NCBI RefSeq assembly: GCF_002812805.1 | Contig: NZ_NMUM01000022.1 | Span: 247,373-311,372 of the forward strand | Length of the DNA: 64,000 nt | Origin: Microbacterium lacus | GTDB lineage: Bacteria > Actinomycetota > Actinomycetes > Actinomycetales > Microbacteriaceae | Direction of reading: 5' to 3' | Position numbers and translations under genes: made by a program | The notes under the pieces: model-generated | Told to the model about the DNA's origin: nothing | The model's database searches: none | What the model saw: only the letters and a program-made list of their open reading frames with translations | Shown here: positions 41,861 through 50,921 of the stretch, one piece after another | Layout of the letters: each line of letters opens with the position of its first letter | How positions within the stretch are numbered: the stretch's first letter is position 1

Positions 41861-42412
41861 TTGAGTGAGCAACCAGATCCGGTGCGCTCGGCGCTCCTTG
41901 CGCTGCGCACGCTCGGCGACGCGCTCGACCGCATGCACGGTGAGCTCGGCGACGACATGGCGATGAATCTCACCGACCTGCGCGCCCTCCGCATGATGGT
42001 GGAGTGGGAGCGACGCGGAACGGCCGTGAGCCCCCACGAACTCGCGCGGCACCTGCGTATCTCCACCGCTTCGACATCGAAGATGATCGATCGGCTGGTC
42101 GTCGCGGGGCACGTCGAGCGCAGGCCACACCCCACGGATCGCCGTGCGCGCGTCGTGGTTCTGACGGACCATTCGCGCAAAACCTTCTACCAGCATGTCG
42201 GCGGTCATCTGGATGTCATGCGTGGGATCGCACGGGACTACGACGAAACGCAGCTTCGCTACATCACGGAGTTCATGACACGAATCGCGCGGGCGGTGGA
42301 CCCGGCCTCGGGCGCTCGCGCCGCGGAGGCGCCCGTGGTCGGAGATGCGGTTGTGGAGCGGAACGAGTCGGCGATTATCGTGGAAGTCTTCGACGACACG
42401 CCCACGCATTAG
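41861..42412 (+). CDS. crtR: MarR-family regulator of carotenoid genes (CrtR type)
   Basis: A 183-residue winged-helix regulator. The MarR core is visible: LTDLRALRMMVEWE, SPHELARHLRISTASTSKMI (recognition helix, 57-76), DRLVVAGHVERRPHPTDRRA (wing). A conserved C-terminal dimer helix follows and the last 40 residues are not conserved. TTG 41861 is the only start in frame before the conserved region. In Corynebacterium glutamicum a MarR protein, CrtR, sits divergent to the crt operon and is released by geranylgeranyl diphosphate; the same layout here makes that role likely, but it is inference. Direct autorepression is plausible. Confidence 0.82.
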   Translation: MSEQPDPVRSALLALRTLGDALDRMHGELGDDMAMNLTDLRALRMMVEWERRGTAVSPHELARHLRISTASTSKMIDRLVVAGHVERRPHPTDRRARVVVLTDHSRKTFYQHVGGHLDVMRGIARDYDETQLRYITEFMTRIARAVDPASGARAAEAPVVGDAVVERNESAIIVEVFDDTPTH

Positions 42413-42428
42413 TCGAAACTATGTTCGT
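42413..42428. promoter_or_regulatory. SOS box upstream of recA
   Basis: TCGAAACTATGTTCGT matches the actinobacterial LexA site CGAAC-N4-GTTCG with one mismatch in the core. It begins on the base after the crtR stop and is about 200 bases before recA. Confidence 0.8.
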
Positions 42429-42560
42429 CGCTGGATAAGCTCCTGCACAGGTGGACGAGGTGCTGTTTCTCCACGGACATGAACGGCCAGACGACGGATG
42501 TCGGAGGCCCTTCCTAACGTGGAAACCACACCGAGCCCCGCTCACGCCTTGTCGAAGTAT

Positions 42561-42577
42561 CCGGATCGCCGATCCGG
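42561..42577 (+). other. Small hairpin in the recA leader
   Basis: CCGGATC and GATCCGG form a perfect 7-bp stem with a 3-nt loop, 50 bases before the recA start. The role is unknown. Nothing else is assigned in 42429-42626. Confidence 0.5.
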
Positions 42578-42626
42578 CTGCGCGACAGACTGCAGGCGAT
42601 GGACCGCGAGACAGAAGGAGCATCCC

Positions 42627-43682
42627 ATGCCCAACCCCGCCGACCGCGAGAAGGCCCTTGAATCGGCCCTCGCACAGATCGACCGCCAGTTCGGAAAAGG
42701 CTCGGTCATGCGCCTGGGCAGCGATGACCGCGCTCCCGTCGAGGTCATTCCGACCGGCTCCATCGCCCTCGACGTCGCACTCGGCGTGGGTGGACTGCCC
42801 CGCGGTCGCATCATCGAGATCTACGGTCCCGAGTCGTCGGGTAAGACGACTCTGACGCTGCACGCCATCGCGAATGCCCAGCGTGCGGGCGGAATCGCCG
42901 CCTTCATCGACGCGGAGCACGCGCTCGATCCCGAGTACGCCATGAAGCTCGGCGTCGACATCGACCAGCTGCTGGTCTCGCAGCCGGACACGGGTGAGCA
43001 GGCGCTCGAGATCGCCGACATGCTGATCCGTTCGGGCTCGATCGACCTCATCGTGATCGACTCGGTCGCGGCTCTCGTGCCGCGCGCCGAGATCGAGGGC
43101 GAGATGGGTGACTCGCACGTGGGTCTCCAGGCGCGACTGATGTCCCAGGCGCTTCGCAAGCTGACGGGTGGTCTGAACCAGACCAACACGACGATGATCT
43201 TCATCAACCAGCTGCGCGAGAAGATCGGCGTGTTCTTCGGCTCGCCCGAGACCACGGCCGGCGGCAAGGCGCTCAAGTTCTACGCCTCCGTTCGCCTCGA
43301 CATCCGACGCATCGAGACGTTGAAGGACGGTTCGGATGCCGTGGGTAACCGCACGCGCGTCAAAGTCGTCAAGAACAAAATGGCTCCGCCCTTCAAGCAG
43401 GCCGAGTTCGACATCCTCTATGGCACCGGCATCTCTCGCGAAGGTTCGCTGATCGACTTCGGTGTCGAGCACATGATCGTGAAGAAGTCGGGTGCTTGGT
43501 ACACGTACGAGGGCGAGCAGCTGGGGCAAGGTAAAGAGAACGCCCGCAACTTCTTGCTCAAGAACCCCGACACCGCAGACGAGATCGAGCACAAGATCAA
43601 GCAGAAGCTCGGCATCGGTATGCCGAAGGCCCTGCCGCCCGTCGCCGCGGATGACGAACTGGCGCAGCGCCGCCCGGCGTGA
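42627..43682 (+). CDS. recA: Recombinase RecA
   Basis: A 351-residue DNA strand-exchange protein and SOS co-protease. Walker A is GPESSGKTT at 67-75, Walker [12 protein letters not shown] near 138-148, loop 2 region with [20 protein letters not shown], and the polymer motif near the N-terminus. ATG 42627 has AGAAGGAG upstream. It is the first gene of a recA-recX unit and lies under the SOS box at 42413. Confidence 0.98.
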   Translation: MPNPADREKALESALAQIDRQFGKGSVMRLGSDDRAPVEVIPTGSIALDVALGVGGLPRGRIIEIYGPESSGKTTLTLHAIANAQRAGGIAAFIDAEHALDPEYAMKLGVDIDQLLVSQPDTGEQALEIADMLIRSGSIDLIVIDSVAALVPRAEIEGEMGDSHVGLQARLMSQALRKLTGGLNQTNTTMIFINQLREKIGVFFGSPETTAGGKALKFYASVRLDIRRIETLKDGSDAVGNRTRVKVVKNKMAPPFKQAEFDILYGTGISREGSLIDFGVEHMIVKKSGAWYTYEGEQLGQGKENARNFLLKNPDTADEIEHKIKQKLGIGMPKALPPVAADDELAQRRPA

Positions 43683-44443
43683 TCATGCCTATCGATGAAG
43701 GTGACGGGGGCGAGCGTTTGGCCCCCGTCACCTACCTCCCGGGTGCGGACCGCGGTGCAGAACCCCAGCGCGGACAGACCGCGCCCGACAGGGCGGTCGC
43801 GTCCCCGAGTCGCAAGGTGACGTTCTCGCCCGAGTATTGGGCCGAGGACGAAGCCCCGACGGCCGCCCCGACTGCAGGACCGACGACCGCTCCACGTAAG
43901 CCGGTGGCGATCTCGACGCGGGACGAACTTCCGGACGAAGATGACGAGCCGGGCGTCGATGTCGACGGCGCGACGCAGGCACTCGTGAAGCGGCTGCGCA
44001 CGCGTCAGCTGTCCGCAAAAGAGGCTCGGGGGATGTTGGCCGAGCGTGGCCTCGACAGTGCGACAGCCGAGGATGTCGTGGCGGACTTCGAGGCGCGAGG
44101 CTATCTCGACGATGCTCGACTGGCCGAGCAGCTCGTGTATGCCGCCACGAGCCGCAAGGGCCAAGGGCGTCGCGCGATCTCGCAGACGCTCTCGGGTCGG
44201 GGGATCCCGCGCGAGGTCGTGGATGCGGCGCTCGACGAACTCCCCGACGATGAGGCCGAGCGTGCTCTTGATTTCGCCCGGCAGAAGGCCCGCTCGATGG
44301 GGTCGCTCGATCGCGAGGCGGCCGTCCGTCGGCTGCACGGCCAGCTCGCGCGTCGCGGGTTCGGCGGGTCGATGGCCATGACGGCGGCCAAGCAGGCCCT
44401 CGATGAGGCCGGTGTCGGCTCATCCAAGGTCCGCTTCCGCTGA
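43679..44443 (+). CDS. recX: RecA regulator RecX
   Basis: A 254-residue protein that modulates RecA filaments. The RecX three-helix repeats occupy about residues 100-250 ([60 protein letters not shown]). The first 100 residues are an acidic, Pro/Ala-rich extension. GTG 43679 overlaps the recA stop (GTGA); ATG 43685 is an equally good alternative. The following 80 bases are GC-rich without a clear terminator. Confidence 0.92.
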   Translation: MIMPIDEGDGGERLAPVTYLPGADRGAEPQRGQTAPDRAVASPSRKVTFSPEYWAEDEAPTAAPTAGPTTAPRKPVAISTRDELPDEDDEPGVDVDGATQALVKRLRTRQLSAKEARGMLAERGLDSATAEDVVADFEARGYLDDARLAEQLVYAATSRKGQGRRAISQTLSGRGIPREVVDAALDELPDDEAERALDFARQKARSMGSLDREAAVRRLHGQLARRGFGGSMAMTAAKQALDEAGVGSSKVRFR

Positions 44444-44525
44444 AACCTGCTTGCGCTGGCTATGCGCCGCGCTTGTTTGCGCGCGCTCGGCGCGCCGCGT
44501 GCCGCCCGCGCCGCGCCATCACCGG

Positions 44526-44592
44526 CGAAACACCCGTATCTCGACGAGACACCCCGCGTCTAGGGGTGTTTCGTCGCACGACGGGTGTTTCG
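44526..44592. repeat. 67-nt nested four-arm palindrome, class B copy 1
   Basis: The outer arms CGAAACACCCGT (44526-44537) and ACGGGTGTTTCG (44581-44592) pair perfectly. The inner arms CGACGAGACACCCC (44542-44555) and GGGGTGTTTCGTCG (44563-44576) pair with one mismatch around a 7-nt loop. The 10-mer CGAAACACCC occurs at offset 0 and, with one change, at 19; its complement is at 38 and 57. It lies between recX and the gene at 44618. Confidence 0.85.
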
Positions 44593-44617
44593 ACGGCCGT
44601 TCTGCCAGGATTCTGCC

Positions 44618-44995
44618 GTGATGATGAGCGTGGACGTGCCGGACCCCGATGTCGATGCCGGCCAGGTCATCGTGAGCCTGACGGTCTTCAGCGCGGACCC
44701 CATCGATCAACTCGCGAGCTTCGGGACAGAACGAGCCGCGGGCGAGTCCGAGCATCGCTATTCGCTCGGCACGATTACCTTCGACCAGCCCGACTGGAAC
44801 GCCCGCATCGACCAGCTTGAGTCGGCGCTCGACACGCTCCTCGACTTCCTCGACCCTCTGCCCGAGGCAGTGCTCCACGCTGAAGGAACCGTCGTCCGGA
44901 TCTTCATGACCCTTCCGCGCGGCGCTGAAACGATCTCGGCTCGGCTCGTGCGGCGGCTCGCGAATTTGAACGTGACCCTCTGGATCGACACGTAG
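44618..44995 (+). CDS. Unknown protein bracketed by paired palindromes
   Basis: A protein of about 125 residues (VMMSVDVPDPDVDAGQVIVS...). I do not recognise a family. It is acidic, predicted alpha/beta, with no signal peptide or membrane helix. Visible segments include VIVSLTVFSADPIDQLASFG, an acidic helix IDQLESALDTLLDFLDPLPE, VVRIFMTLPRGAETISARL and a C-terminal NVTLWIDT, which resemble an Imm/DUF4279-like immunity-protein fold only loosely. GTG 44618 lies 6 nt after CAGGAT; ATG 44621 and ATG 44624 are alternatives. Nearly identical 67-nt palindromes lie 25 bases before and 15 bases after it. Confidence 0.72.
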   Translation: MMMSVDVPDPDVDAGQVIVSLTVFSADPIDQLASFGTERAAGESEHRYSLGTITFDQPDWNARIDQLESALDTLLDFLDPLPEAVLHAEGTVVRIFMTLPRGAETISARLVRRLANLNVTLWIDT

Positions 44996-45010
44996 CGCGT
45001 TCGGTGCAGC

Positions 45011-45077
45011 CGAAACACCCCTGCGGCGACGAAACACCCCGCGTCGAAGGGTGTTTCGTCGCACGATGGGTGTTTCG
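45011..45077. repeat. 67-nt nested four-arm palindrome, class B copy 2
   Basis: The outer 10-mers CGAAACACCC (45011) and GGGTGTTTCG (45068) extend by GC on both outer sides to a 12-bp stem (45009-45079). The inner arms CGACGAAACACCC (45027-45039) and GGGTGTTTCGTCG (45049-45061) pair perfectly over 13 bp. It differs from the copy at 44526 at about nine of 67 positions, most of them in the unpaired spacer. Confidence 0.87.
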
Positions 45078-45135
45078 GCGGCTCTCACCTCGTCCAGAGC
45101 CCCGCGGTGATGGCGCCTCGTAGAATAGGCGGATC

Positions 45136-46689
45136 ATGTCGACCCTCTCCAGCGCGCCCACCCTCATCGCGCCGTCCGTCGCCGCACGCACAGCAGACGG
45201 ACACGTTCGCACGTACGAGGTGCGAACGTTCGGCTGCCAGATGAACGTCCATGACTCCGAGCGCCTTTCCGGATCGCTCGAGAGCGCCGGATACGTCCGC
45301 GCGGATGCCGGGGCCGAGGCGGATGTCGTCATCATCAACACCTGCGCGGTACGCGAGAACGCATCGGGCAAGCTCTATGGCACGCTCGGGCACCTGGCAT
45401 CCGTCAAGCGACGCAAAGACGGCATGCAGATCGCGGTCGGCGGGTGCCTCGCCCAGATGGACAAGCAAGCCGTGATCGAGAAGGCCCCCTGGGTCGACGT
45501 CGTCTTCGGCACCCACAACATGGGTTCGCTGCCGCGGCTGCTCGAACGCGCTCGACACAACGGCGATGCTGAGCTCGAGATCCTCGAATCGCTCGAAGTC
45601 TTCCCCTCGACCCTTCCGACCAAGCGCGACTCGGTCTACAGCGGCTGGGTGTCGATCTCGGTCGGCTGCAACAACACGTGCACCTTCTGCATCGTCCCGA
45701 CCCTGCGCGGCAAAGAGCGGGACCGTCGCCCCGGCGACATCCTCGAAGAGGTGAGCCTGCTCGTCGACGACGGTGCGATCGAGGTCACGCTGCTCGGTCA
45801 GAACGTCAACTCGTACGGCGTCGAATTCGGTGACCGTCACGCGTTCGGTAAGCTGCTGCGCGCAGCCGGCGAGATTCGCGGACTCGAGCGCATCCGCTTC
45901 ACGAGCCCCCACCCGGCGGCCTTCACCGACGACGTGATCGACGCGATGGCCGACACCCCGTCCGTCATGCCGCAGCTGCACATGCCGCTGCAGTCGGGCA
46001 GCGACCGCATCCTGAAGGCGATGCGCCGCTCGTATCGCAGCGAGAAGTTCTTGGGCATTCTCGACCGCGTTCGTGAGCGCATCCCGAACGCCGCAATCAC
46101 GACGGACATCATCGTCGGGTTCCCCGGTGAGACCGAGGAAGACTTCGCCGAGACACTGCGGGTCGTCGAGCAAGCCCGGTTCGCCAGCGCCTTCACGTTC
46201 CAGTACTCGATTCGTGAGGGCACGCCGGCCGCGACGATGCCCGACCAGGTCCCGAAGGCTGTGGTGCAGGAGCGGTACGAGCGCCTGATGGCTCTGCAGG
46301 ATCGCATCTCGCTCGAAGAGAACCAGGCGCAGGTCGGCCGAGAGGTCAACGTCCTGATATCGAGCGGCGAGGGCAAGAAGGATGCCGCGACCCATCGCTT
46401 GACGGGACGCGCCGAAGACAACCGGCTGGTCCACGTCGAGCTGCCTGCCGGCTCCGAGACGCCCCGCCCGGGCGACATCGTGACCGCGGTCGTGACGCAC
46501 GCCGCGCCGTTCTACCTGCTCGCCGACTCGCCGGAGGGCGCGCCGCTGCGCATCCGGCGCACGCGGGCGGGGGATGCCTGGGACCGCACGCAGTCCGAGT
46601 CCTGTGCCGTTCCGGCGCCGGCCGCTGGAGCAGCGGGTGCACCGCGCGCCGTGTCGCTCGGCCTGCCCGTGATGCCGCCGCGGGCGTGA
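45136..46689 (+). CDS. miaB: tRNA-2-methylthio-N6-dimethylallyladenosine synthase MiaB
   Basis: A 517-residue radical SAM methylthiotransferase acting on A37 of tRNA. The N-terminal UPF0004 domain holds the auxiliary cluster cysteines Cys34, Cys70 and Cys104 ([21 protein letters not shown]). The radical SAM triad is Cys178, Cys182 and Cys185 ([13 protein letters not shown]). A TRAM domain follows near 390-460, with a non-conserved Ala/Pro tail. ATG 45136 lies 9 nt after TAGAAT. Its stop overlaps miaA's GTG. Confidence 0.96.
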   Translation: MSTLSSAPTLIAPSVAARTADGHVRTYEVRTFGCQMNVHDSERLSGSLESAGYVRADAGAEADVVIINTCAVRENASGKLYGTLGHLASVKRRKDGMQIAVGGCLAQMDKQAVIEKAPWVDVVFGTHNMGSLPRLLERARHNGDAELEILESLEVFPSTLPTKRDSVYSGWVSISVGCNNTCTFCIVPTLRGKERDRRPGDILEEVSLLVDDGAIEVTLLGQNVNSYGVEFGDRHAFGKLLRAAGEIRGLERIRFTSPHPAAFTDDVIDAMADTPSVMPQLHMPLQSGSDRILKAMRRSYRSEKFLGILDRVRERIPNAAITTDIIVGFPGETEEDFAETLRVVEQARFASAFTFQYSIREGTPAATMPDQVPKAVVQERYERLMALQDRISLEENQAQVGREVNVLISSGEGKKDAATHRLTGRAEDNRLVHVELPAGSETPRPGDIVTAVVTHAAPFYLLADSPEGAPLRIRRTRAGDAWDRTQSESCAVPAPAAGAAGAPRAVSLGLPVMPPRA

Positions 46690-47663
46690 GCGAAGCGTCC
46701 GGGTTCGATCCGGGTGCACCCGCCGGGTCCGACCCCGCCGCGCCGCGCTTGTTCGCTGTCGTTGGCGCGACGGGCACGGGCAAGAGCGCGTTGTCTCTCG
46801 ACCTCGCCGAAGCGCTCGGGGCACGCGGTGAGCGCGCCGAGATCGTCAACGCCGACGCGATGCAGCTGTATCGCGGAATGGACATCGGGACCGCAAAACT
46901 TCCGCTCGCCGAGCGTCGAGGCGTCCCGCACCATCTGCTCGATGTATTGAACGTCGACGAGGACGCGGCCGTCGCTGCCTATCAGAACGAGGCCAGGCGG
47001 GCCATCGAGCAGATTCACGCCCGGGGGGCGCACGCCATCCTCGTGGGCGGCTCGGGCCTGTACGTCTCGAGCGTCCTCTTCGACTTCTCATTCCCACCCC
47101 GCGACGAGGCCCTCCGCGAGGAGCTCGAGGCCGAACTCGAGGCGCACGGTCCCGGCATTCTCTTCGCCCGGCTCCGTGAGCAGGACCCGGTCACCGCCGC
47201 TCGCATCGACGCGCGCAACGGCCGGCGGGTGGTGCGAGCCCTCGAGGTGCTGGCGCAGGGGAGTGCGACGCATGGCGCGGCGCTTCCGGACGAGCCGGTG
47301 CCCTGGCATCCGTCCACCGTGATCGGACTGCACGAGGAACGCTCCGTGCTGGTCGAGCGTCTTGACACCCGGGTCGGGGCGATGTGGGCGCAGGGTCTGC
47401 TCGACGAGGTCGAGCTGTTGCGGGCCGCGGGCCTCGAGCGCGGCACGACCGCGCAACGCGCGATCGGTTACGCGCAAGCCCTCGCACAGCTGACGGGAGA
47501 GATCGACCGGGCCGAGGCGATCGCGCAGACCCAGGCGCTGACCCGACGCTACGCACGCCGGCAGGTGTCGTGGTTCCGCCGCTACACAGGCGTGCACTGG
47601 ATGCCGGCGGGGGAGGCGACCGCGGCACGAGCGCTCACGCGTGAGGTCAATTCGGCGCCCTAG
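46686..47663 (+). CDS. miaA: tRNA dimethylallyltransferase MiaA
   Basis: A 325-residue enzyme that prenylates A37 of tRNAs reading U-starting codons, supplying the substrate of MiaB. The P-loop is GATGTGKS at 27-34; [18 protein letters not shown] (58-75), [16 protein letters not shown] and the RRAxYAxRQ-type segment [14 protein letters not shown] near 295 are all family landmarks. GTG 46686 overlaps the miaB stop by 4 nt, so translation of the pair is coupled. Confidence 0.96.
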   Translation: MSEASGFDPGAPAGSDPAAPRLFAVVGATGTGKSALSLDLAEALGARGERAEIVNADAMQLYRGMDIGTAKLPLAERRGVPHHLLDVLNVDEDAAVAAYQNEARRAIEQIHARGAHAILVGGSGLYVSSVLFDFSFPPRDEALREELEAELEAHGPGILFARLREQDPVTAARIDARNGRRVVRALEVLAQGSATHGAALPDEPVPWHPSTVIGLHEERSVLVERLDTRVGAMWAQGLLDEVELLRAAGLERGTTAQRAIGYAQALAQLTGEIDRAEAIAQTQALTRRYARRQVSWFRRYTGVHWMPAGEATAARALTREVNSAP

Positions 47664-47673
47664 ACTTGTGGGC

Positions 47674-48546
47674 ATGCCCGGCACCGTCACGTTCACCAAA
47701 GGTCACGGCACGGGCAATGACTTCGTCATCGTCGCGGATCCAGACGGAGCGCTCTCGCTGACCGACGATCAGGTTGCGGCCCTCTGCGACCGACGTTTCG
47801 GGATCGGAGCCGACGGCATCCTGCGTGTCGTCCGTGCGGCGGCCATCGATGAGGGTGCATCGGCCGTGGCGGCGGGCGCCGAATGGTTCATGGACTATCG
47901 GAACGCCGACGGCTCGAAGGCCGAGATGTGCGGCAACGGCATCCGTGTTTTTGCGCACTACCTGGCCGAGTCGGGGCTCGCCGAGGTCGACACGGCGGGC
48001 ATCCCGATCGGTACGCGGGCCGGCGTCAAGCACGTGGCGCGGGTGCCGAACGGGTTCGAGGCGGATCTGGGCGCGTGGACGGTGGACGAGGATGCTCCGA
48101 CCGTACGTGCGCTTGGGCTGAGTGTCGCCCGGCCCGGCCTCGGCATCGATGTCGGCAATCCTCATGTGGTCGTCGCGCTGCCGGGCGAGGACGAGCTCGA
48201 GGCGCTCGAGTTGACGTACAAGCCGGTGCTTGACCCCGAACCGGAAGCGGGCGCGAACGTGGAGTTCGTCGTGCCGGCCGAACCCCTCGTGCAAGACGGC
48301 GTCGGCGTCATCCGGATGCGGGTCTTCGAGCGTGGGGTTGGTGAGACCCTGAGCTGCGGCACGGGTGTCGCCGCGGCGGCGTTGGCCGTGCGGCATTGGG
48401 CGGGGGCCGGGGCCCCCGACATCTGGCGGGTCGACGTTCCCGGCGGGACGCTCGGTGTTCGGATGGTTCCTCGCGGCGACGAGATGCACGTGCTGCTCTC
48501 CGGGCCCGCGGTGCTGGTCTTCTCGGGCGACGTCGCCCTGGCCTGA
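47674..48546 (+). CDS. dapF: Diaminopimelate epimerase DapF
   Basis: A 290-residue PLP-independent epimerase that converts LL- to meso-diaminopimelate. The two catalytic cysteines are Cys86 ([10 protein letters not shown]) and Cys228 ([11 protein letters not shown]). [11 protein letters not shown] opens the protein as usual. ATG 47674 follows TAGACT by 7 nt, so it likely has its own leaderless promoter inside the miaA-dapF junction. It complements dapD and dapE at the other end of the window. Confidence 0.96.
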   Translation: MPGTVTFTKGHGTGNDFVIVADPDGALSLTDDQVAALCDRRFGIGADGILRVVRAAAIDEGASAVAAGAEWFMDYRNADGSKAEMCGNGIRVFAHYLAESGLAEVDTAGIPIGTRAGVKHVARVPNGFEADLGAWTVDEDAPTVRALGLSVARPGLGIDVGNPHVVVALPGEDELEALELTYKPVLDPEPEAGANVEFVVPAEPLVQDGVGVIRMRVFERGVGETLSCGTGVAAAALAVRHWAGAGAPDIWRVDVPGGTLGVRMVPRGDEMHVLLSGPAVLVFSGDVALA

Positions 48547-48594
48547 GCGGCAAAGCGGACGCTCCGCTCCGACGCCAGGTGACTCGCGCTGAGC

Positions 48595-49239
48595 TCAGGT
48601 AACGATGTCGAGAGGCGTCGTCGGCGGCGAACCGTGGCGACGGACACGGATCACGCGGTAGCCGCGCCCCGTGGCCGCGCGATGCACGCTGTATCCGTGC
48701 TCGAACGTCGAGGCGAGCCAGCGTTGCAGGGAATCGGAGCCGAGGTTCCGCTGCACAACGAGCCACGCGTCGCTGCGCTCGTCGAGGCGGGGGATCCAGC
48801 GCTCGAGCAGGCCGTGCAGCTCGTTCTTCCCGACGCGAATCGGCGGATTGGAGCGGATGCTGCGAAACACCACGTCGTCGGGAACACCATCCGGCAGTAC
48901 AGCGTTGACATTGGGGAGTCCGAGGTTCGCGGCGTTCCGGCGCACGAGATCCAAGGCTCGCTCGTTGACGTCCACGGCACACACGGTTGCGTGCGGAGAC
49001 TGCATCGCCAGGGTCAGGGCAACCGGGCCCCATCCGGAGCCGAGATCCAGCAGGTGTCCTCCCGCGGGAGCTGCGGGGGTGTTCGCGAGAAGTACGGCAG
49101 TCCCCGCGTCCAAACGATCGGGGCTGAAGACCCCGCCAGCGGTCGTCAGCTCGACGGATCGACCATTCAAGTCGACACGGATCTGACGTAAATTCTCGGC
49201 GCTGGCGGGACTCGCAGAGAAATAGTGGTCGCTCGCCAT
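48595..49239 (-). CDS. RsmC-like class I methyltransferase
   Basis: A 214-residue SAM-dependent methyltransferase similar to the catalytic half of RsmC (16S rRNA m2G1207) and RlmG. Motif I is HLLDLGSGWGPVALTLA (63-79), AVDVNERALDL follows, and the (N/D)PPF-type motif is SNPPIRVGK near 129-137. The N-terminal pseudo-methyltransferase half of E. coli RsmC is absent, as is usual in actinobacteria. ATG 49239 is 7 nt after TACGCT. The RNA target is inferred only. Confidence 0.82.
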   Translation of the reverse strand: MASDHYFSASPASAENLRQIRVDLNGRSVELTTAGGVFSPDRLDAGTAVLLANTPAAPAGGHLLDLGSGWGPVALTLAMQSPHATVCAVDVNERALDLVRRNAANLGLPNVNAVLPDGVPDDVVFRSIRSNPPIRVGKNELHGLLERWIPRLDERSDAWLVVQRNLGSDSLQRWLASTFEHGYSVHRAATGRGYRVIRVRRHGSPPTTPLDIVT

Positions 49240-49369
49240 GGGTGCGAGCGTAGCGGAGTACCCGTGTCGCGCGGGAGGCTAGAGTTTTACGACGTCGCGC
49301 GGACACGACGACCACGGATGCCAGGGGGCCTCTTCACGAGGCGGCACGAGGCATCCGGAGAGGAAATAC

Positions 49370-50887
49370 ATGACCGACACCATCCCCACATCTCATGAGA
49401 ACGGCGAGGCTGACGACGTCGTCGCTCGCGTTCTCGCGCGCGCCGAAACGCGCTCGGGCGTCCGGACGTTCGGGGCTGCGCAGGCGCTGCAGGATGCCTC
49501 GACCACCGCTGGCGCGGATTCAGACGGCGATCAGTGGGATCGCGAAGATCGCCAGGCGCTCCGGCGCGTTCCGGGGCTCTCGACCGAGCTCGAGGACGTC
49601 ACCGAGGTCGAGTACCGGCAGCTGCGGTTGGAGAACGTCGTGCTCGTAGGCGTCTACCCGCAGGGCGAGCAGGAGGACGCCGAGAATTCGCTGCGCGAGC
49701 TCGCGGCTCTTGCCGAGACCGCCGGCGCGATCGTGCTCGATGCCGTGTTGCAGCGGCGCCCGCATCCGGATCCCGCAACCTACCTCGGCAGCGGCAAGGC
49801 CCAGGAACTCCGCGACCTCGTCGCGGCCGTCGGTGCGGACACCGTGATCGCCGACACGGAGCTTGCGCCCAGCCAGCGGCGCGCGCTCGAGGACGTCGTC
49901 AAGGTCAAGGTCATCGACCGCACCACGGTCATCCTCGACATCTTCAGCCAGCACGCGAAGAGCCGTGAGGGCAAGGCGCAGGTCGAGCTCGCGCAGCTGG
50001 AGTATCTGCTCCCGCGTCTGCGTGGTTGGGGTGACTCGATGTCGCGTCAGGCCGGTGGCCAGGTCGGCGCCGGCGGCGCGGGTATGGGCTCGCGCGGACC
50101 CGGTGAGACGAAGATCGAGCTGGACCGCCGACGCATCCGCACGAAGATGGCGCTGCTGCGCCGCCAGATCCGCGACTTCGCGCCGGCTCGCGAGGCCAAG
50201 CGCGCCGAGCGTACCCGCAACACGATCCCCTCGGTCGCGATCGCCGGGTACACGAACGCGGGCAAGTCGAGCCTGCTCAACCGGCTGACGAGCGCGGGTG
50301 TGCTCGTCGAGAACGCGCTGTTCGCGACGCTGGATGCCACGGTCCGTCGTTCCGAGACGGTCGATGGGCGCGTCTTCACGCTTACCGACACGGTCGGTTT
50401 CGTCCGCAACCTTCCGCACCAGTTGGTCGAGGCCTTCCGCTCGACGCTCGAAGAGGTCGCGGGCGCGGATGTCGTGCTGCACGTCGTCGACGCGGCACAC
50501 CCCGACCCGGCGAGTCAGCTCGCGACGGTCCGTGACGTCATGGCCGAGGCGGGCGCTCGCGACGCCCACGAGATCGTCGTGTTCAATAAGGCCGACCTGA
50601 TCGATGCGGATGACCGGATGGTGCTGCGCGGCCTTGTGCCGAACGCGATGTTCGTCTCGTCCCGCACGGGCGAGGGCATCGACGAGCTGCGCACCGCGGT
50701 CGAGGCGGCGCTGCCGCTTCCGGCCGTCGAGGTACACGCGCTCGTGCCCTACGACCGCGGAGACCTGGTGTCTGCGGCCCACGATTCGGGCCTCATCATC
50801 TCCGAGGGTCATGAAGAGGGCGGCACAGCGTTGCACGCACACGTCTCGGCCCGGCTCGCGGCCGAGCTGGCCCCCTTCCTCCGCTGA
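49370..50887 (+). CDS. hflX: Ribosome-associated GTPase HflX
   Basis: A 505-residue GTPase that binds the 50S subunit and rescues stalled or heat-damaged ribosomes. The N-terminal HflX domain has GSGKAQELRDLV and DTELAPSQRRALED. The glycine-rich linker is GAGGAGMGSRGPGETKIELD. The G domain has G1 AGYTNAGKSSLLNRL, G3 DTVGFVRNLPHQLVEAFRSTLEE, and G4 NKAD. ATG 49370 has GAGAGGA upstream. The first 75 residues are an unconserved, Ala/Asp-rich extension. Confidence 0.95.
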   Translation: MTDTIPTSHENGEADDVVARVLARAETRSGVRTFGAAQALQDASTTAGADSDGDQWDREDRQALRRVPGLSTELEDVTEVEYRQLRLENVVLVGVYPQGEQEDAENSLRELAALAETAGAIVLDAVLQRRPHPDPATYLGSGKAQELRDLVAAVGADTVIADTELAPSQRRALEDVVKVKVIDRTTVILDIFSQHAKSREGKAQVELAQLEYLLPRLRGWGDSMSRQAGGQVGAGGAGMGSRGPGETKIELDRRRIRTKMALLRRQIRDFAPAREAKRAERTRNTIPSVAIAGYTNAGKSSLLNRLTSAGVLVENALFATLDATVRRSETVDGRVFTLTDTVGFVRNLPHQLVEAFRSTLEEVAGADVVLHVVDAAHPDPASQLATVRDVMAEAGARDAHEIVVFNKADLIDADDRMVLRGLVPNAMFVSSRTGEGIDELRTAVEAALPLPAVEVHALVPYDRGDLVSAAHDSGLIISEGHEEGGTALHAHVSARLAAELAPFLR

Positions 50888-50896
50888 CCGCTTCCG

Positions 50897-50921
50897 CTGC
50901 CCCTCAGGACTCGAGGGGCAG
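50897..50921. terminator. Hairpin between convergent hflX and S9 peptidase genes
   Basis: CTGCCCCT (50897-50904) and AGGGGCAG (50914-50921) form a perfect 8-bp stem with a 9-nt loop, overlapping the S9 peptidase stop. It may end transcription on both strands. Confidence 0.6.

Noticed and set aside
42429..42626. Small gene or RNA before recA
   Set aside because: No conserved frame or tRNA-like fold; only a 7-bp hairpin and the recA ribosome site are visible.
44526..44592. Simple terminators as the whole explanation of the class B palindromes
   Set aside because: One copy is upstream of the gene it flanks, there is no T-run, and the exact 19-nt four-motif period is more than a terminator needs; a termination side role is not excluded.
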